Assembly (NCBI GenBank): GCA_007644065.1
Contig: VJWN01000005.1
Location: forward strand, 1,178,001-1,242,000
Direction: 5' to 3'
DNA length: 64,000 nt
DNA from: Margaritispora aquatica
Lineage: Eukaryota > Ascomycota > Leotiomycetes > Helotiales > Discinellaceae
Positions 23,401-35,600 of the stretch are shown here, one piece after another. The translations under genes and the position numbers were made by a program. The notes below the pieces were generated by a model. The model was given only the letters and a program-made list of their open reading frames with translations, was not told the DNA's origin and did not search any database. Within the stretch, counting starts at the first letter, position 1, and each line of letters begins with the position of its first letter.

Positions 23401-25447
23401 TCCGATTCAGAGTTACATTTTTGCCAAGTCATTGAATGTGATTCAATACACAGGCCAGGCGCTTGCGAAGGCAAGTGCACACTGGGCTTTGATGTTTTTC
23501 ATCCTCGCCCTTGGTATCGGAGCTTCGTACTTTATTCTTGGATGGTCGGCCAATTCTCTGGCTATGGTTAGTTTGCCTCTTCCTTGACTTTTTCGATACT
23601 GATTTGCCTAGCACATTTCATGCACGTATCGCCAGGAATATTTCGAGACAGTCTTGCACAAGCCGATCACTTTCTATGACAATGAGGACAACTCAAGTGG
23701 AACGCTGACTGCTCGGATTGCAAATGATCCTACTCAACTTCAACAGTATGTATTCTTTATTTTGTACTATCTCACAAGAAGCATACATAATACTGGACTT
23801 TGCCCCTTCTTGAGTGTTGTTTCTCTTGAAGTGAGAGGAAAAAAAGCCTCGGGATTTGAGCTAGTGCTGCAGCAAGCATGTGTGTCATTCTGGGCAATTA
23901 GTCAAGCGCGTCCTGCTTATAATTTCGCATGGCTTTTCATAACTTCATGATAAACAGTTTTCGATACCATAAAAACAGGACTTAACTGACACAAGAAAGA
24001 ATGCTAGGTGTCAATATGACTATGGTGTATAACGCACTTCTATCGCTTCTTGGTTGCATCATAATCGGATTTGTCTTTGGCTGGAAGCTTACTTTGGTGA
24101 CCGTTTTCGTCTCCATGCCAATTATTATGTCAGCTGGCTATTTCCGCATCAAGTATGAGGTTCAATTCGAAAGCTTGAACCAAGCAGTATTCGCAGAGAG
24201 CAGCAAGTTTGCAGCCGAAAGTATCTCGGCATTCCGAACTGTAACATCTATGACGATGGAAGACATGATCTGCAAGCGGTACGAGACCCTGTTGCAAAAA
24301 CATGTTCAAGATGCCTTCAAAAAGAGCAGGCTTACCGTGCTTCTCTTCGCGGCTAGTGACAGTGTGGGGTTACTCTGTATGGCACTTACATTCTGGTATG
24401 GAGGTCAGTTGCTAGCCAGCCGTGAATATGGCCCAGAGCAATTCTTCGTTGTATACATCGCAGTGATCAATGGGTCTGAGAGTGCTGGATCACTCCTATC
24501 GTTTGGACCTAGTAAGTCTGTAAAATCCTCTGACTCATTTTCGTGCTGATATTGGCATTAGATATGGCACAAGCTTCTGCTGCCGCAAATCGAATCCTGA
24601 GCTTCCGCACATTTGGCAAAGCAACTGCGAAGTCTGTTTCGGAACTTCAAGACACGGAGGGTGGTGTTAAAATTGAGCTCCGAGACGTATGGTTCAAGTA
24701 TCCAACAAGGGACATTCCAATCTTCACCGGTCTAAGTTTGACAATTGAGAAAGGCCAGTTCGTAGGCCTGGTTGGTGCTTCTGGCTGTGGAAAGACCAGC
24801 ATTGTGTCTCTGCTTGAGAGGTTTTACGATGTACAAAAGGGCAAGATTATCTGCAATGGAACGAATATTGCTGATTTGGACACCAAACAATATCGGCAAG
24901 CGCTTTCTCTAGTTGCGCAGGAGCCTACTCTATTCCAAGGAACTATTAAAGAGAACATTCTCCTCGGTGTCGAAGAGTCAATCGGCATAGAGCAACTGCA
25001 CGCAGCTTGTCGCGATGCGGAAATTCATGATTTCATCGAATCCCTACCTGAAGGGTACGCAACCGATGTTGGCAATAAAGGCATCGCATTGTCTGGTGGG
25101 CAAAAGCAGAGACTAGCAATAGCTAGAGCGCTGATTCGAAAGCCTAAGATTCTGTTACTGGATGAAGCTACTTCCAGTCTGGACTCTGAAAGTGAGAAGC
25201 TTGTTCAAGCAGCTTTTGAGAGGGCAGGAAAAGGTCGCACCATGGTGGTTGTCGCACACAGACTCGCTACTGTCCAGAATGCGGATGTCATTTTCGTTCT
25301 TGGAGAAGGTAAGGTTTTAGAGAAGGGTAGCCACGAGTTTTTATTGAGACAGAGGGGTGTCTACTATCAAATGGTAAGTTTGTTGATTTCTGGGATGATC
25401 ATTGGCTAATCATGATATAGTGTCAATCTCAAGCGCTTGATCGATGA
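20499..25447 (+). CDS. full-length ABC-B (MDR/leptomycin-resistance type) transporter, twelve exons, 1306 aa
   Basis: Predicted ATP-driven exporter with two transmembrane and two nucleotide-binding domains. Exons: 20499..20654, 20702..20779, 20828..20943, 21181..22528, 22581..22736, 22785..23057, 23205..23314, 23368..23566, 23612..23745, 24000..24511, 24562..25373, 25421..25447; every junction keeps frame (3921 nt). TMD1 has [23 protein letters not shown]1 has Walker [10 protein letters not shown] (about 428), signature LSGGQRQR (about 579), Walker [13 protein letters not shown] and the H-loop histidine in AHRLST. NBD2 has Walker [10 protein letters not shown] (about 1099), LSGGQKQR (about 1204), Walker [13 protein letters not shown] and AHRLAT. 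Both ATP sites look intact. NBD1 carries a K/E-rich insert between Walker A and the Q-loop. Introns 3 and 9 (237 and 254 bp) are much longer than the others. Substrate is unknown; resistance or metabolite export is family-based inference. The short unspliced open frames are not separate genes. Confidence 0.92.
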
Positions 25448-26695
25448 GTATAGACATTTTGATTGTGTTATCTAGACTTTGAGATGATAGGAAGGTCTCT
25501 TCTCTGCACATTATTTCTTATAAGCTCTACTTCTTTGCTGTAGTTTTACAACCCGCTTCTCTAGCGCTGATATACATATGGAGCGAGAATAGAAAAGTTT
25601 TCAATTTTTCAGTATGCATGTCCAGGGCGTGTCTTATGGGTCGTTGTGACCTGTATATGCCAATGAAATATGAAAATACTTGCAGGATTCAATTCTCATT
25701 TCTGAAAGCCATTCAATGGTAATCTTACTTGCCTGAGAGTTTTGCCCCAATTCTGGCCTATCGAGTAATTATCAGCTCAACCAACAGGCTTGCCATTAAA
25801 CAGGATGCCCTTGCACAATCGAGAGTCAAAAACCGCACTCGTGATGTCAGTACACCCTCACGATAATGATATTCAAAGTGCTTGGTTGGTCTCAACAACC
25901 GGCTTCGATATGGTTGGCCGATATACTTATTGGCTGCATGATCTTCGGAGTATTGTTTGTTGGCCAACGCATGTCATTCTGCAAACACTCAGCTCACACC
26001 GATAAACTAGTGAGTCGGAACACTGTTCCAATGGTAGTTATCCGGTAGACTGTAGCTCTTTTGACCGAGTAGTCCTGTAGGCGTGTATTTTAGCTAGGCA
26101 GAGACGATCTTTCTGTATGTGAGCTTCGGTGCAGAGACAGGAGAAGCGGCAATACTCAGGGCGTGTCTCAACTGCTGCAGTGCACGAACTTTCCTGGAAA
26201 AGCAGATTCTTGACTCAAGTTGGAAAAGAGATCCGCACATACCGATTATTACCTTAGTTAAGTCACAAGTGCACTGAAAGAATGAAAGTCGTGAATTTGA
26301 AACATGTGATTTCTTTTCTAGAAGAGGTCATCGTGGAGCGTAAGGTAACCCTGCTGCGAATCACCACACGGTCCACTTCAGTTTGCTACGGCATGTAAAC
26401 AAAAATCTTTGATCACTCCAGCTGCTTACCTCCACCCTATTCGCGTCGGTAGAAAGACCATAACACCAATTACAAAACCCGAGCATTTGAGCTTCTCAGC
26501 GCAACATCACCAATCGCAAGCTGAAGATCGAGGAACTGTGGCTTTCGCGCTTGCCAAGAATTAGATCTATCGCCACCCCAGCCCCGATTATTTCCAATGT
26601 TATGGTCCAGCGGCAACTAACTACAGCTCTGCGATCCGAACCGAAGCAACAAACAACCAAATCAATGTTTACGAGACCCTGAAGGTGCCATAACG
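25448..26695. other. intergenic region upstream of the giant gene
   Basis: It holds the 3' end of the ABC transporter transcript and the promoter/leader of the giant gene. Only short, unconvincing open frames are present (for example 25790-26005). Confidence 0.45.
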
Positions 26696-29600
26696 ATGGC
26701 AGACAGGCGTCGCATGAGCCCCGATGGCTCTTTGAGGAGGGAGAACACACGAAATGATCCCTCGAGACGATCGGTTTATGATGAACGAGAACGAGAATCA
26801 CAAAGAATGCGCCCACGCGGAGCCGTTGAATTATCCTCTTCTTCGAGCTCGAGCTCGAGCTCTAGCTACCTCGATATATCGCGTTCCTTCCCGCCCAACA
26901 AAACGGGCATCCTCACGTTCTTCACGGCGCCCTCCGAGCGACGGCGGTTGCGCAAACGAAGGAGTAAGAAGGGATTGTTCAGGATCAACACCGGAAACTC
27001 ATCCTCGTCTTCTCTAGATGGGGACTTGGCGTATGGAACAGGTTTTATTAAGCAAAGCAAACGTTCTGTCCGATCCAGGAAGGGAAAGGATATCGATCGA
27101 GAAAGATACACCGAACGGGAGAGGGACAAGTACAGGGACAGAGACCAGTACCGGGACAGAGGAGACAGAGATCGCTATAGTGATAGGGACAGACCAGGTT
27201 CTGGGATTGGCAAGAGACCTGGTTCTGGTATGGGAAGGGGAGTGACGGATGCTGAAATCCTACTTGTTGGCGCTGGACTTGCGAAACTCGCGCGCGACCA
27301 GAACAAAATCGATTTGAAGGCGAGAGGGAATCCCAGGAGGTCAGAATTATATGGTGCAAATGAGACCAACTTTGGCCAATCTGGCACCAGTCGAGGTTTG
27401 GGACCCTCGAAAGTATCGCATGAACCAGTGCCTGATGATGATGGATGGGAGTCTGCTTCTGATGATGAATCCGATTCCAGTGTCAACTCCGCATTGGCAT
27501 TCGACAATGATACTAACAAGAGCAAATGGAAGCACTTCTTTGGTCGGAGGAAATACAAACCCAAGAGTAGAAAGAGCAGCGTTGTTGACCCGAGACTTTT
27601 TGGACCTCATAACTCTTTGCATTCTCATGTGGATGGACCTGTTGGATTCGCTGATGTGACCTGGAATTCTTCGACTGAATTTGGCCAGGGTTCAACCTTT
27701 TCGTTTCCATCTGAACCTTCCGGAAGTGCTAGTGCATCGCAGCAATCACTAACAAAACTCGTACCTGTGGCAATTGACGAGAAGATTAGCTATGATGGAA
27801 GCTCCGGTAATGCAGGGCAGTACAATCCACAGCCAGGTTATTCGCAACGTCGAGATCCAAGACATGAAGAATTGAAAGATCAAAATGTTTCATCACAGTA
27901 TGGCGCACAGGTAGCGCCCTCAGTCATTGCCAATCCACGCTATGAACCTGATAGAGGACCTCTTATTACTGATCAGTATTCCTCAACACAAGCTCGACCA
28001 GCACCTCCGTTGGATCATTACTCTGAGCCAAGCAGGTATCAGGAACCTCCTAGGTACACAGAGCCTAATAGATATCCGGAACCTAGTAAATATCAAGAAG
28101 CAGGAAAGTATCAAGAGCCTAACCGATACCAAGACGCAAGAGACTCAACATTCTCGATAGCACAGCCATCTTATATCTCAAGTAGACCCGAACCAATCCC
28201 ACTTCAGCAACCTCAACCTATTACTCCTGTTTCGCAAAGCATCTTTGAGCCTACGTATCCTGCTCGTTCTGAATCTGGTGGGATATTGAAGAAGACCTCC
28301 TCTTCCACTGGACGAAATAGCTCCATTGCCGCAGCAGCGCTAGCAGGAATTACGGCTGGTGCTGTAATTGCATCTGTAAGAGATGACCGAAAGGATCGTC
28401 AGCGAGAAGAGGAATTAGCGGAACTCGAGAAGGATCGCCTGAGACGTCGAGAAAGCGAGAAGAAAGACAGTAAGGATGATCGACGACGAGACAAACGCTC
28501 CAGCTCAGAGCGTGACGATAAAAAGGAGAAGGTTCGCGAAAAAGACAAGAAGAAGTATGACTCCGACGAAAGGCGCCGAGAGAAGAAGCGCGATTCGCGA
28601 CGTGAAGAGACCCGTGATGAGAAAGAGGAAAGACGAGAGAAGCGTCGCGAGGAGCGCCGCAGTGAACGGTCAGATTACGATCCTCGTTCATCTACTAGAA
28701 GCGAGGTTACGGTAGTCCCTGCGCCCATCAACCCATTCGATTTCCAGGTCCGAGATGATGCATTCCCTACGCCTACCGTTGATTCGATTGAAGCTCATCG
28801 AAGAAGTGATCCAGTTCCTATCATCCCGACGGCGAGTATTGTAACAGTTGAACGAGAGCCAGACTTCACACGCAAGAGAAACTATTCGATCAAAGAGCCA
28901 CCAGCCAAGTATGAACCTGAGCCACCAAGAGACTATTTCCCTCAGGAACAGGATCGGAGACCTCGGGACAGAGAGGAAAGGGATCGTCCTCTACATAAAG
29001 CCGAGGAAATTCTGCAGGAAGTTCAGCATTCAACTGCACCTTATGATGCGGTTGTAATCAGCACAGTGATTGCAGCCGAGGAGGTACGGAAGACAAGGGC
29101 ACAACAGAGAAGAGAAGAACGGAATAGTGACTACGATGAGTACAACCGCACTCCTCGCGAAGTGGTCCCCGAAAAGAAGCGTGACCCCATTCAGGAAGAG
29201 GCCGATAAAGCTTACCGTGAAATCGTGATGGCCCGAAAAATTGCTTCAGAAGTCATCCGTCAAAGATCACCATCTCCAAATCGCTCTGTCGTCCATAAAT
29301 ATGACGTCGACGACGATGAGGAGGAAGCTGTTAAAATTGTCACTCCTCCTGAAATGGCTGATCGGAAGCAGAAGGGACCATATGATGCACCAAATGCCGA
29401 CTTTGTGCACGATTACGAATTCCAGAGCCCAACGGAAGTACACACTTTTGTCATCCCCGAACTCAGCATGACACGGTCTCTTCCACCTGGCACACTACCA
29501 AAACGTGATCCTGATACTATCCAACCCCGTCCCATTCTTAACCTTGTTCGTCCTACACCAACTCCATCTCCCGCACCCGAAAAGCAGGCACAGCGGTCAC

Positions 29601-32600
29601 AACCTTCACGTCGACGTTCAAAATCCGTGGACCGTGAAAATCCCAAGCCGGAGTCGAATAGTGAGACTGATTCAAGGACGGTTGTGGAAGAATCTCAACC
29701 AAAATACACAGCGTCTGATGTGGTTATTGGGCCCCGGGGAAATGTTATCATATCACCAACAACATCTACTGTATCAAAAGGTGTAACTTGGGGCGAAAAT
29801 GAGACGAAGCATTACGAGGTCGAAAGTCCGTCTGATCACAGAGAAGAGTTCATTTCGCATTCAGAGGTCCGGACTCGTGAGGTGCCTGAAGAAATCCAGC
29901 AAGGTCCTAACAGCAAGACACGAGGATGGGGGGCTCTCGCAGGCTCTATCATAGGCATGGGAGCTATTGGAGCCGTTGCTGCTGCAGCTGCAGATGAGTC
30001 TTCTGCATTATCTCAATCAAAGGGAGAAGACAGAAAGTCAGCCAGTGCATACGAGTATCGTGGTGTGGTTGTTGAGCCAGATAGCCCTCCACGAAGTCGT
30101 AGAACAAGCGTATCAGTAGATCAAAGACAACCCAGTCCACCAGCTCCCGGACCAAAACCAACCATCTCTCAGACCACCCATATGCCTGGCGCCTTTGATG
30201 ATGATATCGAATTTACCGCAGCAGTTGCTGCTGGTTTAGAAGATACTGGTTTCAACCCAGATATTGTGATCGATGACCCCGCTTTCCGCAGACGCGATTC
30301 TCCACCAGGTTCCAATGAGCATCCACTTTATCGCGCTCCATTTGCTGAGACAGTAACCGACCTTGGTACTATCAGTTCCAACCCTCCAGGTGCCCAAGGT
30401 TTTGTCATCGGCGAGGTTGCTAGTACACCACAAGAATGGCGCAGTGTCTCCCCTCCCAAGGAAGAGGAGGTGCCAATGAAGCTCAGCAAGAAAGAACAGA
30501 AGAAGCTGGATAAGGCAAGACGACAAAGCGGTGATGTAACTCCAGCTGAGGAGACACCTGTTACCAGAGAGATTGTCGAGGAGCCAGAATCCTACTTTGT
30601 CGAGCCAAAACTCAGCAAGAAAGACCAAAAGAAGCTCGATAAAAGCAGGCGTCAAAGTGGAGATGTGACGCCTCTCGTCGAAACCCCAATTGTCGAAACC
30701 CCGGCTCTAAGAGAAATTGAGGTCGTTGAGGAACCAGAATCCTACTTTGTAGAACCAAAATTGAGCAAAAAAGAACAGAAGAAGCGCGACAAAGAAGCCC
30801 AAAGGCAAAGAAGTCTCAATGATGATGTGTCGCCACCTGCTGAACTTTCTCTCATGGAACAGATTGTGGTCGAGCCAGAACCGTACTTCGAGACTCCTAA
30901 AAAGTCAAAGAAGTCAAAGAATGGTTTCTCATCTTTTGAGGAAACTCCCGACGAGTCTTCTCGTGTTAGCCGAAGCGTGTCCGTACCTGTCGATGTATAT
31001 GCTGATCTAGCAAATGACAAAGACGACTGGGCTACCGAGACCAAGAAGAGCAAGAAGTCGAAGCGCGAAAGTGACAGATATGACTCGCCTGCTCGATCAG
31101 TACCTTCCTCTGAAGTCGGGATTGAGGAAAGGTCTTCCAGCAGGAAATCAAAACGAGACAGCAGTCGCTACGACTCTCCAGCCAGATCTGAAGTTGCATC
31201 GGAAGTGGGATCCAGCAAGAGGGACAAGTCAAAGAGGAGAAGTGAGTCTTATGATGTTGATCCAACGGAGGTGTCTCTGCCGCCAAGCACACCTTCTGAG
31301 GCTAGCGAATATGACGATTCTCGAAGATCTCGCAAATCCTCAGGCAGGGACAGTGGAATTTTCAGTAGTGCTGATCGTGGCGAGTCCCGGTCTGTTGTCT
31401 CAGCAGGAGCTTCGCGATATGATGACGATGAACCTCGCAAGTCTAAGAAAAAGTCACGGAGTGGTACGAAAGATGACTACGATGATACACGATCAGTGGC
31501 ATCTGCTCCTGCAGGAGATGACTGGGAGGATTCCAAGAAGAGCAAGAAGAAAGATAAGAAAGATGACAAGAAAGATGAGAAAAGAAGCTCCGGGTTTTTT
31601 GGATTCTTCGGCTCAAAGTCTGAATCTGGTGCACGAGACGAGAGTCCTAAGAATGCTAAGGATGACACCGAGGATGTCAAGAAGAAAAAGAAAAAGAGAA
31701 GCTCTACAGCTGATAGCTCGAGCTTGTACAGCGGTATCGGTGCCACATCCGTCAATGATTTATCACGATCATCATCTGTGTCTAATGGAAAGACTAATGG
31801 CAATGGGTCGCATCATGACTATGACAAGTACGAGGATGGAACCAGAAGTGATGGTGAACGAGAGAAGAAAAAGAGTCGTTCAAGATCTGCGAGTACATCT
31901 TCAAAGAAGGATTCTTTTTTAGGTAGTACCGGTACCCTAGGCGCGGGTGCCGGTGTTGCGGGTGCTGCTGTTGCAATTGCTGCTCAGCAGTATCTGCAAA
32001 CAAAAGCCGCTAATACTAATGACAGTGAAAAGACAGAGGATACTCGTTCCATGAGCTTAGATCAGCTGTTGGAACGTGAAGAGGCTCTCGATCCCGATAT
32101 TCCACATCGAGTTTTCAGACCTTCAATCGATCCTCAATATGGTGATTTGTTGCCATTACCACCTAGTGGTCCTACCTCGCCTCATGTTGAGCCAGTTGAT
32201 GAATTACCAGGGCTTCCTGACAGTCGACCTGGAACACCAGAAGCAGACCGCATCGCTAGAGAGAGGGCGATGAGTGCTATTTCCACATTTCGCAAAAATC
32301 AGCAGGAGACGCCTACAAAATCACCAAGCCAGAGTGCGGTGCCTGTGAGGTTCTTCCTAGGTAACAGATCGACACCTCCATCACCAGTTCCCGTTCGGGC
32401 ATCTCCTATGCAGTCACCAGCCGCACCGAACCAGGAACCGCTTAGCTTTCCAAAATTCAAGTCGAGACCAACCTCTTGGGAGGGGTCGAAAGAGTTCAGA
32501 CCACTCTACCTCGTTGAGAGTCATAGGCGTGGATCAAATGCCCAGCTTGCAGAGGCCGAGGAGGCGGCCTTACCGCCAAGTCAAGTCACATCACGAAGCT

Positions 32601-35600
32601 CATCCCAAAATGATTTTGGGAACAGGGACTTGGACGAGCCATCGTATGATTCGGTGGATCCACTATATATTGACACTGATCTTGTACGCTCCAGTTCTCC
32701 TGCTCAATTACTTGGTTCTGAGCAATCTACCCCAAAGGCACTCTTTCATGATAAAGATATCGGGCATGGTGCTGATACAGCTGAGACACCAAAGGGGGAG
32801 CATTTTGATTATGAACTGCCATCGCAAACAAGGCAAAGATCTCCGAGTCCACCAGCTCAGAAGTCGGGTGTGTCCGCAGAGAACATCATAGCTGGAGTTG
32901 CAGTTGCAGGACTTGCAGCTGCAGCTGGCGGTCTCATCTCGGATTTGGTGAATAAGAAAGATGACATAGACAATGACTCAACTTTTACAGAAAATCGACC
33001 ATCACCTGTAGATGTAGTAAGTAAGGATCGGAGTTCCTATCTGCTCAAATCATCACCCGTCCCAAGCAAGTTCGACGATTTCAGTACAGACTCACCTATC
33101 CATACACCGAACTTTTCTTCCAATCGGGAAGTCTTGCATAGCATCGATGAAAGGGACAATGTTGCCGATACTATGACCGAGGAAGAGATATCAAGGGAGC
33201 GTGAGAAAGCATTGGAAAGCTTGTCTGGAGGTCCAACACCGCAGAAGGAGCCGACTGAAGATCTGACAACTGCTGGAATAACTGAAGCCGAACCCATCGA
33301 TGAGTTCGCGTTCACCACTCCTAAGAAATCCAAAAAGGACAAAAAGAAAAACAAGGGGCTCTCCAGATCATTGACCCAGGACGACCTTCCAACCCTAACC
33401 GAATCTAGTACCACGCCACAGCCCGAGGCATCTACTGTGATCGAGCAGGCGCCAGTGGAGGAAACACCAACCAAGACAAAATCTGACAAGAAAAAGGCAA
33501 AGAAGAAGTCTAAGTCATTCTCCGCTTGGGATGAGCCAGAAGAAACTCAGCAACCGGTAGAGACAACACTTGATTCTGCCTTTGAGCCATTACCCGTTCC
33601 TCCTAGTCTCTTCCCTGATCGCACCAACATCTCTGAAGAGCCTTCCATCAGCCAGCCAGATAGAAATCTCGAAGACAAGTCAGCTTTGGTACCCGAAGTG
33701 ATACCAGAGCCTCAGACGGAGGAGGAACTAGATGAGTTCCACGACGCTCTCGACGAGAAGATCCATACACCGGAAGTTGCCCAGAAACCAGAGGAAAGTC
33801 TGCCAGCCGAGGAAGGCTTCGCTCCCGTTTCGAAAAAAGACAAGAAAGACAAGAAAAAGGACAAGAAAAAGTCGAAAACGATTAGTCTGGAGCCAGAGAT
33901 TGTCATAGCTGATGAAATCCTGGAAGGCACAACCGTATCACCGGAGGATGTTTTTGAAGATGCTCAAGCAGGTGTTGATGAACCACTCGAGGCATCTCTG
34001 CCGTCGAATCCCAAGAAATCAAAGAAGGACAAGAAGAAAGGCAAATCAACGGCTTCTTGGGAAGAGACCGAGCCTGAAGAAGCTGAAGCAACATTGCAAA
34101 CTACTCGAGATATTGTCCATGATGTTCCTCCTGTTATTACACAGCCGATTGAAGAAGAAGTGTCGGTTTCAAAATCTTCCAAAAAGGACAAGAAGAAGCG
34201 GAAGTCTCAAGTGACCTTTGAGCTCGATGAGCCTGTCATTCCGGAACCAGCTCAGGAGACTGTTGAGGACGTGCAGGTGGTTGTCAATGAACCAATCGCA
34301 GATTTCTCAGTTCCCTTGAAATCTTCGAAGAAAGATAAAAAGAAGCGAAAATCAGAGTCATCTCCTGATCCGGTAATGCCTCCAATCACTGACTCTACTG
34401 TTACCGAACAGAGCAAAGATGGCTTGAAGGATGATATTCCCGAACAGCCTGTCGAGGACGAATTCCCAATGCCCAAGTTGTCGAATAAGGACAAGAAGAA
34501 ACGAAAATCCCAGAACACCTTCAATGAGCAAGACACCCTTCCTGTTGATGATCCAGTTGTGCTCGAATCAAGCAAAGAGATTTTCGAAGAGCCAACGTCG
34601 ATCGATCAGGACGTGATTGATAACCATTCTCTAGGAGAAGTAGCACTTGATGGCTCCGAGCTTAAGAAAGAAAATATTGCCCCAACTGATGTTCCTTTGC
34701 AATCTTCTGACCTCGAGAAAAGTGGTCTCATCCCCGAATCGTCAATTTCGGCAGAAAATTTGGTTACTCAAGAGAGAAGTATTGAAGAGACAACACATGT
34801 GCCAGAAACCTCTGCACTCCCTGAAGAATCTGTTTCAGAGGTCATTGCATCAATCGAACAACATCCTTCTTCTGTGAACGAAGCTACAATCTCAGAAGGC
34901 ATGGAGACGTCTGAGAAATCACAGATCACGGTTTCTGAACCTGATGTGCCTGTAGTTGAAGCACAGGATTATGCCTCACATGTCGAGGAAACAACGCCTG
35001 ATCCCGACTCTCTAGAAGCATTTTCATCTTCTAAAAAGAAGAAGAAAAAGCCAAAAAAGGCACAGACAATTGATGATGGCGATAAGTTGCTAGCCACGAC
35101 ACCCACAGACACGGAATCAAGGGAACTGAAATCCGAAGACATGATTCCTGAACCAGAAATTTCATCATCCAACCCCACTCCAACAGGTGGGCCTGGTGCA
35201 TGGCCAATGACACCTGCTACACCGCAGACCGGCGGTGAAGTACAGGAAGCTACTAGCAAGGGGTACTTCGCTACTGCAGCATCACTCTTGCCAGCGGCAG
35301 CAGCTGGAGCAGCACTTCTCATGACAAAGCCTTTCAGAAAGGATTCTCCTCGAATGGATGCATCTATACCCCCAGTTACAGAGTCGAAAGCGTTGGAGGC
35401 CGATGCACCACTTGTGCTCGCTAATATTCCCGAACCAGAAGCATCTGCCCCCGATGGACTTAAAGCAGGGTACAAAGATGAGCAACTCAGTCTTGCCAGG
35501 CAGCTGCAAGAGGAATTTGCAAGTGGTAGCAAGAAATCTTCTAAGAAGGATAAGAAGAAACGCCAAAGCTTACCTTCAACTCCCGACCGCCTCCCATCAA

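Noticed and set aside
23754..23950. Open frame in the ABC transporter region ending FAWLFITS
   Set aside because: It lies inside intron 9. Splicing CA-GTATGT to AAAG-A restores the family sequence [14 protein letters not shown], so this stretch is not coding in the main transcript.
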